The notes under the pieces are model-generated. The model saw only the letters and a program-made list of their open reading frames with translations, searched no databases and had not been told where the DNA came from. A stretch of 64,000 bases of DNA from Tupaia tana (lineage: Eukaryota > Chordata > Mammalia > Scandentia > Tupaiidae): assembly GCA_026018925.1 (NCBI GenBank), contig JAKSZU010000003.1:6306367-6370366 (forward strand), read 5' to 3'. A program made the translations under genes and the position numbers. Of this stretch, positions 43,570 to 56,697 are shown piece after piece. Numbering within the stretch: the first letter of the stretch is position 1; each line of letters opens with the position of its first letter.

Positions 43570-45375
43570 CACCCTGTATATACAATTTTTACTGGTGAAG
43601 TATACCTCAATAGAACTAGAAAAAGAAAAAGTGTCTATTTCTCTTTGGTGCTTGTGCTTTTGGTGTCCCCTGTAGGAAACTGTTGCCTAATCCAAGATGA
43701 TGAAGATATACATCTGTATTTTCTTTGAAAAGTTTTATATTTTTAACTCCTATATTTAGGTATTTGACATTTTGAACTAATACCTTTTTTATTATTTAAT
43801 TTTATTGTTTAATATATTCAATCACATTATTTAGCTTACAGAGTGAACATTTCAACATGTGAACATTTCTATCCAGTCCAGTTGATCAAGATATATTCAA
43901 CAAATAACACCACACCTCCCCATCCCAGCAATGCTCTGCCTCCATATCCCTCCTCCAAATGTACTTCCCCAGACCCCACTCCTCCACACACACCATGTCT
44001 GGCATTCACACCCATCTCTTGTGTTTGTACATCATTTAGTCAATCAGTTTCAGTCATAGAGTGCAGACATTCGGTATATATTAAGTGGGGACATACAGTG
44101 TTTCTCCTACATTGCCTGGCTTGCTTCACTCAGCAGTAAATCTTCCATATTCTTCCACTTTCTGTCAAAAACCAGGGTTTTGTTGTTGTTTTATGGCTGA
44201 ATAGTATTCCATAGAGCATATGTGCCACAGTTTTTCAATCCATTCATCTGTACGAGGGCATTTGTGTGGTTCCATGTCTTAGCAATCATGAATAGTGCCA
44301 CAACAAACATCGATGTGCAAGCACTTTTCCAATGAAGAATTCTTCTGTCCTTTGGGTAGATACCAAGGAGTGGGATTGCTGGATCATATGGTAATCCTAT
44401 TTGTAGATTTTTGACGAATCTCCAAATTGTTCTCCACAGTGGCTGGACCAATTTACTTTCCCACCAGCAGTGTAAGAGTGTTCCCCTTTCACCACACCCC
44501 CACCAACATTTATCTCTTTTTTTTAAATCTTATACATTCTGACTGGGGTTAGGTGGTATCTCAGTATTGTTTTGATCTGCATTTCCCTTATGATGATGGA
44601 TGTTGAGCATTTTTTCATATGCCTTTTGGCTATTCATATGTCATCTTTAGTGAGTGTTCTTTTCAACTCCTTCTCCCATCTTTTAATAGGGTTGATCATC
44701 TTTTTTCCAAACAGCTTCTTTAGTTCCTTATGTATTCTGGTTATCAGTCCCTTATCTGATGCATAATTTAAAAAATATATTCCCATTCTGAGGGCTGTCG
44801 ATTCATACTAATTACTGTGTCTTTTGCCATGCAGAAACTTCTTAGTCTGATGTAATCCCACTTGTCTATTTTGGGGATTATTGACTGTGCATTGGTGGTC
44901 TTATTTAAGAAGTCTTTCCCCTACACCAATGTTTCCTAGAGTTTCCCTAGTGTTTTCTAGGAGCAGTTTTATAGTTTGAGGTCTTAGGTTTAGATCTTTG
45001 ATCCACCTTGACTTGATTTTTGTCAAAGGTGAGAGGTAGGGGTTCAGATTCATCTTTCTACAGGTGGAAATCCAGTTTTTCCAGCACCATTTGCTAAAGA
45101 GGTTTTCCTTTTCCCACTGGATTGATGGTACCCCTTGTCAAAAATCAGTTGACTGTATGTTTGGAAATTTATTTCTGGGGACTCTACTAGGTTCCTTTGG
45201 TACATATGTCCATTTCTGTGCCAGTACCATGCTGTTTTGCTTACCAGAGCTTTGTAGTATATTTTTGGGTCAGGGAGAACTAATACCTTTATATAGTGTG
45301 AGACAAGGGTCTAATTCTTTCTTTTACACATGGATATTGTTGTCCCAGTACTATAGTTTTTTTTTTCTTTCCTTT
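43570..45375 (-). mobile_element. Old L1 ORF2 fragment, host of the younger L1
   Basis: Antisense old-L1 words (CCTAATCCAAGATGATGAAG, AAGTTTTATATTTTTAACTCC before 43774; GACAAGGGTCTAATTC and GTTGTCCCAGTAC after 45291) become continuous when the younger L1 is removed. Confidence 0.65.
43789..45276 (-). mobile_element. Younger L1, 5' truncated (ORF2 C-terminus and 3' UTR)
   Basis: Antisense copy of the L1 family seen at 61.2-62.6 kb. The 3' UTR complement is at 43800-44150, then the ORF2 C-terminal region. Flanking GAACTAATACCTTT (43774-43787 and 45277-45290) is the target-site duplication. About 1.49 kb. Confidence 0.9.
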
Positions 45376-46615
45376 TATATATTAATTTGTTTCTGACACT
45401 TTTCTTGGCATCCTTCATCCTTTTCCATTTATCTCACATTTACCAAGCCCCATAACACACTCTATGCAAAACACTCTCTTCCTCAGTGTGTCCTTAATTC
45501 AGCCTTATCTGGGTGTGCATTGAACCAGACAATCCCTGGAGTGGACAATCCCTCCTCCATATTCCCACCAGTCACTCACTGACTCTTGGGAACGTCTGAA
45601 GTCCCATTTCTCTCCAACTAAAGACCAAGAATCAAATGCTTCTTATGTGATTTGGGTTAGGATTTAAGCTTCCCATTGTTCACCCTGGACACTTTGCCAT
45701 TCTTTTTTCACACTTATTTTCACCAGTAATGATATCCTTTCTCAGCAGAGTGCCAATGGTATGTTTTTCTGTTTGTTTACTGTGAGAGTGTACTGAAAGG
45801 TGAGCAAGACCAAATTCTGACTCCCTGCTGGGACCTGCTGGGGGCTGTTCACAACTCCTTAAACCAACCTGGCCTCAGCATTAGCACCAGGTTCCTGCTG
45901 GTGTTTGCAATGGCTTCCACCAGGGGCTGCAGGCCTCTCCTCCAATGTGGGCTGAGCTGTTGCAGGTTATTTCCCCCTTACACCTCTCTTCAGCAGTCTG
46001 AGGTCATGAGTAACCTGAGAGTCTGGCTGTGAAGTAAATGCAGAGGACACTGTAGGGCAGATGTTTGGCATCAACAGGAGCTGAGCTGGAGCTCATGGGT
46101 CAGGGCTGGTGCCAGAGCCAAAGCACATGTGGGCAGAGCCTCAGGGAGGTGCCAGAGGGATTGACAGGCAGGCCAGCCTGCTTGCTTTCACCTGGAACAG
46201 AGCTGACACTCCAGATGTGCCTGGACAGATGACCACATCCCACTTTGTCTCACTCACAAAGACTCGTGTGCCCTTTTTGGTGAGAGTGAAATAAAAAATA
46301 GAAAAAAGAGAAAGAAAGAAAGAAAATCCAAACCTCATACATTTTTCAGTTTACCCCTGAGTGGAAAAGATCTCCAGAACGTGTTCATCCTGCGTAATTT
46401 ACCCTGTGAGTGTGTAGGCCAGTGAGAAAACTCTTCTTGGAAGTGGAGTTCCTGCAGACTCTCTGTGGCCCCCAGGGTCGAATATATTCTCTTTGGGCTT
46501 GCAGAATCATCAACATTCAGGTGACGGAGGGTCTGAGTGGGGATGCCTGGGGAGACATTCCTGGTGGTAAAGAGCAGTTCTATCCAGTATGTTCCCTCCT
46601 TATGATTACATGCCA
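45376..46615. other. Intergenic, no feature recognised
   Basis: Partly GC-rich sequence with short frames only. No domain or splice context identified. Confidence 0.45.
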
Positions 46616-46619
46616 CAAT

Positions 46620-46620
<1 letters not shown>

Positions 46621-46652
<32 letters not shown>
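46621..46652. repeat. (GT)n microsatellite
   Basis: Uninterrupted GT repeats next to a young SINE. Confidence 0.95.
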
Positions 46653-46686
46653 TATCTGTCTGCAGGGCACGGCTGACAATTTTTTT

Positions 46687-46943
46687 TTTTTGAGAGGTTT
46701 TTGCTATAGGGCGCGTGCACTCGCCAGACAGACAGAGAGAGACAGAGAGATAGAAAGCGAGAAATCACCCCCCGGGGGGATGGTCATACCGCAATCCCTT
46801 CTCCTCCATTCTCCTCTCGGGATCTTGGGCACGCACGCACACGCGCCCGGCGTGAGTTTAAGCCACTGGGTCCAGGACGCGAACCGCGGTCAACTACATG
46901 GGAGTCCAGCGACATAGCCATTACGCTAACTGCTGGTTCCCAG
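46687..46943 (-). mobile_element. tRNA-derived SINE, young
   Basis: Near-consensus minus-strand copy with many CpGs retained. Target-site duplication GGCTGACAATTTTTT at 46671-46685 and 46944-46958. Confidence 0.95.
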
Positions 46944-46989
46944 GGCTGACAATTTTTTAAAATAATCATTATTCATTTAGTTTTATTTA

Positions 46990-47148
46990 TTATTTTAAAA
47001 AAATTCCTATAGGACACTTGTGCTCAACAGAGACAGAGAGGGAGAGACAGAGAGAGAAAGTGAGAAAGCAAGCCTCCAGGTCTGGAACTCCATGGAGGTC
47101 CACCATGTGGGAGTCCAGCACCCCAACCATCACTCCACTTGATGGCCC
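46990..47148 (-). mobile_element. Short-form tRNA-derived SINE
   Basis: A-rich tail, TATAGGACACTTGTGCTC, purine-rich part and a head ending CCACTTGATGGCCC. Confidence 0.8.
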
Positions 47149-47621
47149 AGGGATGACATCTTGAACTGTGCGCTCAGCAGGCATATAAGGTGAGTGAACA
47201 GTATCCACAAATACTGATCTTTAACAACACAGTACATTTACTATGGAGATAGGTTGAATTCGAATGAACAAGTGTGCACTGAGACCTGCTTGGCACTGGT
47301 TCTCCTGGGTCCTGTGGGGTGTGTGGGGACAGAAGGACGGACGCTCCTCCTCTGATTTCAGGAGAGAAGCCAACCCAAGGATAGCGGAGAGCAGCCTGAG
47401 GGGGAGGGGGAAGTAGGCAAAGGCACCAGAGGTCTCGGGGCTTCCTTGGGGCAGGCTGGTGGTGGTGAGTGTGTAGGGGTGGGAGGTGGGAGATGGGGTT
47501 CGGCAGGACTCTCAGGTGGAAGATCATGGCGAGCCAGGAGGAAAGGAGCCTGTGCAGGCCTGAAGGGCAGAGCACCCGGCGAGGAAAATGCATGTGGAAG
47601 CGAAGCGCACAGCTGGACCAG

Positions 47622-48525
<904 letters not shown>

Positions 48526-49490
48526 CTACATAAGGTAGGTCAAGCAGAATGTCCTTACCTTTAAGAAGACAAAAGCGTGGTGGGGGGTAGGGGATGGAGA
48601 TTTGAACTTTCCCATTAAACTTGACCTTTGAGCAGTCATCTGCTTAAAGAGTTTTGTCCTGGGCAGTTCGCCTCCATCCTTCCATGTATTGTCTGAATTT
48701 TCCGCAGGTAGCTCTCTATCTCCAACTGCTCCGGGCATTTCAGACAATGCTCCCGTGTCGTTTCAGGTCATTACTTCATGTGACACTCTCTCTGGCCACC
48801 CACACACCAGCAGACCAATTTTACATTTGACTACATCGCTGGACTCTGATATTTTCCCAGACACCATCCCGAGCAAGGCAGTACTGCCTGGTAGTTAGCA
48901 GAGCCACCTGGAATCCCAGACGCCACATTTTCATTCACAGCCCCTCAGTGGGCTGGTTGTGTAACTTTCATGACGTGGCTTTTCTTGCTTTAATCCTTTT
49001 CTGCAGAGTGGGACTAGCAATATAGGGTTGGTTTTCTTAAGGTTGTTGAGAGGCTTAGATAGGGTAGGGTGTCTTACCTTCTTCCCTGCCTCTCCCTTCC
49101 CTCCTTCTCCCGTCTCTTAACCCTGATGCCTAAACAATACCTGCTCCAAGCCTACGTCCTCATTCTCTAATATATTCTACCTAGCAAATTGTGTTCACCT
49201 AGAGCAAGATTGATCCCTTCGCATCTCCTTCTGTGGCGATCTGAGCAGATTTACTGTCCTCCTTTCATACGTTGGGAACCGAGGGACAGGCTAGTCAAAG
49301 AACTTAACATCTCACAGCGAAGCAAAGGCACAGGTCCAGCTGGCGAATCTCAGGGTTCTTGCTGTTTTATCCCAGGGTAGAGTAACCTCCAGGACTTATC
49401 TCTGATCAGTCTTGAGTGAACCCCATTCTCCTCAGTACCCTAAGCTCAAACCTGGGTGTGGGGGAAGGAGTTGCAGAGATGTGTTCTTAC

Positions 49491-49533
49491 CGTAGGCGTT
49501 TTCTTCATCTCTTGCCATCTTCCGTCCTCCCAT
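49491..49533 (-). CDS. GIMAP1: GIMAP1 coding exon 1
   Basis: On the minus strand, ATGGGAGGACGGAAGATGGC starts just after an acceptor (TGTTTCAG). The 43 coding bases end at donor G|GTAAGA (49490-49485). The encoded Met-Gly-Gly-Arg-Lys-Met-Ala start and the split Gly codon agree with the known GIMAP1 gene structure. The first of the two Met codons is taken as start because the family N-terminus begins there. Confidence 0.85.
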
Positions 49534-50485
49534 GCCTACCTGAAACAGTCACCAACACAACGTGTACATTTATTTATTCATTCCTCACGTAGGCGTCGTC
49601 ACCCATAATGTGTCCAGTGGAGTCTGAAGAGCTAGTGACACTGCAGTGAGGAGACGTGACTTCTGCCTGCCAGCATCTTAGGAGATAAGTTTGTGTCTTG
49701 GGGGAGAGGCAAGTGACTCTTGTCTCTTGTTTAATCTTTTTACAGCTACCAATTAGACAATTACTATTATTTCTAATTTGCATATAATAATTGTACATAT
49801 TTAGGAGTACAGCATGTTTTTCTAAAACATGTAGACATTGCATAATGATCAAGTTAGGGCAATAAATATATCCACCATCTCAAATATTTATCACTGCTTG
49901 TGTGAACAGTCAAGACCCTCTCTTCGAGCTATTTTGAAATATATGAAGAAATCTTCAGAAAGTTCAGGGAATTTACATATTATGGAAAAATACTACACTT
50001 GGATTTAAAATTTTTACCAAAAGAAAACTCAATTAATTTTTTTACACACTTTGTGACTTCTCTTGTACAGTAATGTGTCACCAACCATCATTACCTGAGA
50101 ACCACTCCACTTGTCTGTCCTCCCATATCTGTGAACTACGTGCTTCCTCTTCCCCCAGCTCTGTCCCGTTGCCCACTCTGGTATCCACCATTATGTTCTC
50201 CATTTCTGTGCAACAGAATCTTTTAGTTTTCACTGAGTGTGGACACACGGCATTTAAGACAGGTAAATCGTGTCAATTAAAATAAATTGTGCCAGTCCTT
50301 ATTTAGGGATAACATCAGAATGTTCAAGAATAACATTGGAAGGGCTGTCGTTCTGACCCTGGGTTGGAATGACAGTCTAAGAACATTTGGTGAGCCTTGA
50401 TTTGTCCTTTTAGGGACTTCAGATACAAACAGCAAGAGATACTCTTTCCTCTATGCCAAGGGGTAAGCTATGGGTATTACTTTTT

Positions 50486-50754
50486 TTTTTTTTTTCTTTT
50501 TTTGGAGAGGTTTTTGCTATAGGGCGCGTGCACTCGCCAGACAGACAGAGAGAGACAGAGAGATAGAAAGCAGGAAATCACCCCCCAGGGGGGATGGCCA
50601 CGCCGCAATCCCCTCTCCTCCATTCTCCTCTCGGGATCTTGGGCACGCACGCACACGCGCCCGGCGTGAGTTTAAGCCGCCGGGTCCGGGACTTGAACCG
50701 CGGTCGACTACATGGGAGTCCAGCGACATAGCCATTACGCTAACTGCTGGTCCC
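50486..50754 (-). mobile_element. tRNA-derived SINE, youngest-looking copy
   Basis: Near-consensus with intact CpGs throughout, in the GIMAP1 upstream region. A perfect 20-bp target-site duplication (50466-50485 and 50755-50774, beginning AGCTATGGGTATTAC) indicates recent insertion. Confidence 0.97.
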
Positions 50755-51337
50755 AGCTATGGGTATTACTTTTTCCCTGGTAATACTACGTCAGTGATTG
50801 GAGCTACTGATATTAAATTTCCCTAGGGGATTCAGGAGCCAGGGGAGACTGAGACAAATCCTGAGAAACCAACACTTGGGATTTGAGACTTAGAGTGGCA
50901 GGCCTAGGAAACAAACAGCAATGGAATTCTTTTGGAAACTGGAAAACAGACATAGCTCCCATAGTGATCTGAAGTGTCTCCTACTCTTCTCTCATAAAAC
51001 CAAATAATCTGGCTTCTCTGAGGCCATATTTCTAGCCATATTTCTAAATACGATCTGTGTGCTGGAGAGACTGGGTGCTTCCCTCAACTCCTCATGTTCT
51101 TCCCTCCAAATCCCAGGGCTTTCTACGTACAGTGATCAGGCCCTTTCTAGCCGTTAGTACAATTAACACTGTGACTGAGTAGACTGACCACAGGAGGACC
51201 CACACACAAAAGCATGGCCTTCCCTGCACTTCTCCAGCATTGTTTCAAGGTGGGCCCAGAAGGAAATGAGCTGTGTGATAAGCAGATTTCGAGGCCTTCC
51301 CTCCCCACTTTGACCTTCCATTCTTGAGACTACCGTC

Positions 51338-51385
51338 CTCTCCCACGCTTCTGTCTGAGCTCCCACGCTTCTGTCTGAGCTCCCA
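51338..51385. repeat. 20-bp tandem duplication
   Basis: CTTCTGTCTGAGCTCCCACG occurs twice head to tail. Confidence 0.9.
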
Positions 51386-52036
51386 CCTGCCTTTCACCAG
51401 CCATTTCAAATTCTCTCTCTGCAGGTTTCCCCCCTGGTTATTGCTGGTGGCTGTGTTCTCTTCCAGGGGGACTGTACAGACAGAAAAGCAGAGAGACCAG
51501 CCTTTCCTGGAAGAAAGATTGGCAATGAGATTACTCTGGTACTCAATCCTAAATTGTTTCTGTTTCTACAGTAACTCTCCTGCTATCTCCCCAAACCTTC
51601 AGTAAACCCATCACCCACGGGTTTTTTGTGTTTAATTATTTTACACGTAGATATCCACAGACTTCCATGACTGACACCAGAGAAGAAAGGACCACAAGAT
51701 TCAGAGCAAAGACCAAAAATGTAGGTGAAGCAAAAAGTCCTTGTCACAGATGAAAGTGAGAAAGCAGATGCCAGAAAATTCGCAGAATTCCCTGGACAGG
51801 CCATTGGAATTTCCTAGTATTGAATGGGGGTAAGAATGATTTGAATGTTTTTATGAAAGGAGTAAGCCCCAGGTGAAATCTAGTGTGACAAATGATTCTT
51901 GTTGAGAAGTATAAAAAAGGCAGACTTGTATTCGTAATACTTTAAGAGACCCCCAAAGTTTATCTAGTTCTTTGCCCCCCAGACTTGCTGTTTTTCAGAA
52001 TTACTTGAGTATTCTGTAAAAATTTACATTTATTGG

Positions 52037-52203
52037 CCCAGCTGCAGAGTACGCAGGTTGAGGCTACAGGTTGGGGCATGTGTTGGGTTTGACTCCTGGC
52101 CCTCCCTAAGCGCAGGCTGCAGTGGAACGCATCTGTAGTCCCAGATACTTGGGAGGCCCAGGTAGGACGATCATAACAGTAAGACTTTGTCTTAAAATAA
52201 AAA
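52037..52203 (+). mobile_element. Chimeric tRNA/7SL-derived SINE
   Basis: The left part (52037-52105) has a tRNA-like look with a B-box-like GGGTTTGACTCC. The right part (52110-52200) is Alu/7SL-like: GCATCTGTAGTCCCAGATAC, TTGGGAGGCCCAGGTAGGA and AGACTTTGTCTTAAAATAAA. ATTTACATTTATTGG before and AAATACATTTCTTGG after suggest one insertion with a decayed target-site duplication. Confidence 0.7.
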
Positions 52204-52481
52204 AAATACATTTCTTGGACCAGCTTCAAACAGATTCTGACTCGTGAATCTAATACTTCTTATGCAGTCAGTCCACAAGTCAAGGTTTCTGAGTCAGTTC
52301 TTTTTTTCAAGCCGCATTATTATACAGATGAGAAAATTGCGATACCCCTGCAGCTAGGCCAGGAGAAGCTTGACTTAGAGAGCTTAAGGGTCCATGGAGG
52401 GAAAGAGGTTAAAGGCCAAGTTTCCACCCTGTATGTCTCCAAGGACCCCCTACTGGGGGCAGTGAGGACAGAGTTCAAATA

Positions 52482-52556
52482 TTAGGTTGTCAGGAAAGGC
52501 GTGACATATTTTTTCTATGCAAAAGTGTGTCATGACTTTCCCAACAACCCAGTACA
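52482..52556 (-). mobile_element. Mariner-like miniature element (MITE), copy 2
   Basis: Ends TTAGGTTGTCAGGAAAGGCGTGAC and the near-complement GTCATGACTTTCCCAACAACCCAG (described by their outer 10-12 bases: TTAGGTTGTC and ACAACCCAG). TA dinucleotides flank. Inverse copy of 21847-21926. Confidence 0.7.
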
Positions 52557-53007
52557 TGGAGTTTCATCACATTGTATCTCACCCCAAGGTTAGACTGCTT
52601 GTGGGGCCACAGAAGTATCTTATGCCTTTGCTGAATACGCAGCTTGGGGAATGCTTAATGCCTTTGAAACTGTTTTGTTCCTGGAAGGATGTCTAGTGCT
52701 CACTTCTCTTACTGTATTAAGAGTTGTGGGAGGACATAGGCTTCACTTCCCAACAAGTGTGTGCTCCAGACCTGGGGAAGATGCTCCTAAAACTTCCCTT
52801 TAGGTTGCTCTGGTTGAAACTCGGAACCTCCCTAACATCCTGGAAGCAGGATCCTGATTGCTCTGGATCTTGCTCACCACAAGGTGCCTGAGGAAGGCAG
52901 GTGCTCAGGCAGCAAACACTCCAGAAACCTCGTTCCCTCTGGTTCTCACAGAGACTCCCCACTACCTACTGCCCGGCCCCACCTCCGGCTCCCAGGCTCA
53001 GGCTCAC

Positions 53008-53110
53008 CTTTCGTGGTGACAGATTCTGACCTTGGCTCCGGGAAGCCCCTGCCCTGCTGCCTTCCCTTTGCTTGTGAGTGCAGAAGGCTCTTCCCTCCCA
53101 GCACACAGAG
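53008..53110 (-). other. GIMAP1: Candidate untranslated first exon and promoter of GIMAP1
   Basis: On the minus strand a segment ends ACGAAAG followed by GTGAGCC (donor GT at 53007-53006). Just upstream lie AACTTCCTCTG, an ETS-like site, and a moderately GC-rich region. It is placed 3.5 kb upstream of the first coding exon. The exon limits are a guess and need RNA data. Confidence 0.3.
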
Positions 53111-53354
53111 GAAGTTGCTCAGAGCTCAGAGCGCAGGGAGGGCCCTCTAATGATCACTTAAAGGGACAGAGACATTTCCCATCCAATTACGGGTTTGCCA
53201 CGTTTCTCCTACAGGATCCACCTGCTGCTGAGATGAAGGTGTGTGTGTCCCCAGCAGGGCCCCATGATATCAAATCTTGTGTCAGACCCTAAGAAGGGAA
53301 GGGCATTATAGGCCCCTGAAGCCAGATTTTATTTCTGGAATGGAATTGGTTACT

Positions 53355-53745
53355 GAGTGTTCTAGTCTGTTCCCTTGCTAAGTGGAAAATTCCCGAGTCT
53401 GGGTGGTTTAAGAGAATACAGGTTTATTCGACTCTTAGTTTGGAGACCGATGGTCCAGGGGCTACCTCCAGTGGGCTTTCCTCTTGGTGGGGTTCTGAGG
53501 CCATGCAAGATGTCGCATTGTGAGTGAACAGGAGCACAGGCCTCAGTGTTCTCTGTCCAAGTGCATCTCCGGGTCTCATTCCCTCTCCTCATAAACCCAC
53601 CAGGAGTCAATCCCGGGGCCCCACCCTAATCACCTACTCACTCCCAAAGGGCCCACTTTTCAACACCAGGAAAATGCCATTTCCTCTTGGTATCTTCACA
53701 ATCAAATCTCAACACATGAAGGGAGTGGGGTTGTCACAACCATAG
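53355..53745 (-). mobile_element. MaLR-type LTR, antisense
   Basis: Antisense MaLR words: GTCTGGGTGGTTTAAGAGAA, CCCCACCCTAATCACCTA and ATCTCAACACATGAAGGGAG. Confidence 0.75.
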
Positions 53746-55290
53746 CACTAAACTAATCTTCTGTTGGTTTTTGCTCTTTAGAATTTTTTTTTCCCTCAGT
53801 AAAATAGGTCCAGAGAGTCTCTTGCCCAGACAAATGCCATCGCAGCTATTCTCAACAGCTGTCCCTTGACTGGGCATCCATGTATCTGCCAGCCCAGGGT
53901 CCAGTCTGCCAGAAAAATCCATAAGTAAAGTCTCACACTATCTGACTGGGATGGCTGGTATGCTAAAGAGAGACACCTCTGTACTGTTCTTAAAGTAGCC
54001 TTTTTAGGAGACTTGGACTTCTCACCCATGTTGCTGATTTTTCTCCCTTCTCTCAAGAAAATCACACAGTCAGCAAGAAGCTCAACTGTCTGCAGCAGAT
54101 CCCCCTTACCACGGTATACAGTGGTAATCTACTCATCAAGGCATCCTGTGTGGCTGCTTTCCATTCCTTTCCTCACATTGACCTCCTTCCCTATGGGTAC
54201 TTCTGGGATCACCTTCCTATCAAAAGTAACTGTTTCTTCCTCAATTTCCCTCTATGCTCCTGTTAACTTTTGGTTATTTCTTGCTGTCTCTGGGCTTGGT
54301 CCTATTATTCACTGATACTTACCATCAATTGTGGAAATCCATGGGAAGGCTCAAGAAAACAGCAAGACATTATTTGGTTCCATATATTATCACTAGGTAT
54401 TATGAGTGAAGTAAAATAATATTAAATTAAAGCCTTACACCCTCCCAGGTCAGTGTTCACTAGATAAGAAAGCTGGCAGCGGTTGTGAGGGAGGTTATTG
54501 CAGGCTGCATGAATCAGAAGTGAACTTACTTTATTCAAAGTGGTGACTCATTGCTCATCAGGAGCAAATGGTGAAAACATTCTAAATATCAGACATAAAT
54601 GAACTTGCAGTCTACAGAAAATAAATTAAAGCTGAGTTACATATACTTCAGACTTTAGTTTTATTGCTTGGGATACAATAAAAATTTTGTATGACATACG
54701 AAGAATCAAGAAACTATGACTCATAAGAGATTAAACAGTAGAAGCAGAGCCACAGATCACTTATTCATTGTAATTACCAGTTAAGAACTTTAAAATTATA
54801 AAAAAAATATGAAAAATTTAGAGAAACATTAATAGGTTATGAGATAAAGAATTTCAGGTTCAAAATATAAACTCTAGAAAAAAATCAATTCTGAAATTAT
54901 GAAATAAAATAAATGTAATAAACTTAATTAGATGGACCTAACAGCATATGGGACATTGAAGAAAGGATTCAAGAACTTGAAGACATGTCAGGAGAAATTA
55001 TTCAGACTGAAGCACAAAAAGGAAAAAAAAAATGAGAAGATAAATGAACATAGAACTAGTGATCAGTGGCATAATATCAAGAAGTCTACTGCAATTAAAA
55101 TCCAAAATTAAGCAAAGAACTAACTGATTATAAAAAAATATTTGAGGATATAATAAATTAAAAAATTAATTTTAGAAAAACAAATAAGTTAAAAAATCTT
55201 AACCTTAAACAGAAAATACAAAGAAAAAAACAATTGTAGACCTTTTACAGTCAAATTGATTAAAAAGATCTTAAAAAGAGAGAGAGAGAA
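53746..55290. other. Intergenic, no gene recognised
   Basis: Unique-looking sequence, increasingly A-rich from 54600. Short frames without domain matches. Confidence 0.5.
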
Positions 55291-55803
55291 ATTTCAAATT
55301 AGGCAGAGAACTGAGGCAGGGCACCCCAGCCCCAGCTCCAGCTTCCCCAACCCCAGGGACCCCTTCTCTGTTAGCAAGGACTGCTCCCAGCTGTCCAGCA
55401 GAGCCCATTTCCATCTCCAGCCCCCTCGCAAAATTGCAGGCCATGCCTTTTTCTTTATTCTCTTTCATACTCTTTTTCTCTTCCGTCTTATATTGCCATC
55501 TCTGGCTTATCCTCTATGCACCAAGAGGGACTAGAGAGGTCTAGAAACACAGTTTTCAAATACTCTGGTATTGTGAGGCTCCCTGGGATTCTCCCTTTTA
55601 CTTAACCAGCTGTGAAAAAAGGAGAGACTGCTCTTCATACTCCTGAATAGAAGACTCCTCCTGTGGACTCCACATTGCAAAACACAGCAGAAAAGAGGCT
55701 TTGGCACACATCAGTCCACAGCAAAAGGGAAGCACACGTTTTCCCAGTCAAAGAGACATTCTCCAAAAAGTTATACATTCTCCCAAAGTGAATACATCTC
55801 CCA

Positions 55804-56404
55804 GTGGCTAGAAGTAGAAGAGCATCAGGTCTGAATATACCAGGAAATATGCCTTCATCAGAAGAACACAATAACTCCCCTCCAACTCTTGAAAAAATAG
55901 AAGATGTTACCAAAATATCAGAGAAAGAATATAGAACATTCATGGTGACAAAACTCTACAAGTTGGAACAGAAAAGAAACCACGAGCTACAGGAGAATAG
56001 GAAGTCCAACCATGATATGAAAGAAGAAATGGACACTCTAAGACTGAATCAGACAGGGGATCAGCAGTTAGTGTAATGGCTATGTCACTGGATTCCCATG
56101 TAGTCAATCGCGGTTCGCGTCCCGGACCCGGTGGCTTAAATTCACACCAGGTGCAAGTGCATGCGTGCCCAGGATCCCAAGAGGAGAATGGAGGAGAAGG
56201 GACTGTGGTGTGGCCATCCCCCCTGGGGGGGTGATTTCTCACTTTCTGTCTGTCTTTCTCTGTCTTTCTGGTGAGTGCATGCACCCTATAGCAAAAGACC
56301 TCGCCAAAAAAAAAAGAAATAAAAAGAATCAGATGGAAATATTAGAGATGAAGTCTATAATACAGGAAATCAAAAACTCTCTTGAAAGTATTAAAAGTCA
56401 ATTA
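55804..56404 (+). pseudogene. L1-A ORF1, first part
   Basis: Codes the L1 ORF1 N-terminus (MARSRRASGLN-type start if GTG is read as start) and coiled coil. It is split by a SINE and by L1-B. Homologous to 57476-57790. Confidence 0.8.
56069..56325 (+). mobile_element. tRNA-derived SINE in L1-A ORF1
   Basis: Complete copy inserted between GACTGAATCAGA and AAAGAATCAGA, a decayed target-site duplication. Confidence 0.9.
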
Positions 56405-56697
56405 TAAGACCCCAAACTACTAAACTGCTTCTAGAAAACACTGGGGAAACTCTGGGAGACATTGGGGTAGGGAAAGACTTCTTAAATAAGACCCCCAAAG
56501 CACAGTCGATAATCCCCAAAATAGACAAGTGGGATTACATCAGACTAAGAAGTTTCTGCATGGCAAAGGACACAGTAATTAGTGTGAAACAACAGCCCTC
56601 AGAATGGGAAAATATTTTGTAAATTATGCATCAGATAAGGGATTGATAACCAGAATACACAAGGAACTCAAGCAGCTGCTTAGAAAAAAGATGATCA

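Noticed and set aside
28206..47000. Search for GIMAP6 or GIMAP2 exons between the two GIMAP genes
   Set aside because: No P-loop, SPGPHA-like box or TRK motif was seen on either strand among readable frames. Fragments too decayed to recognise cannot be excluded.
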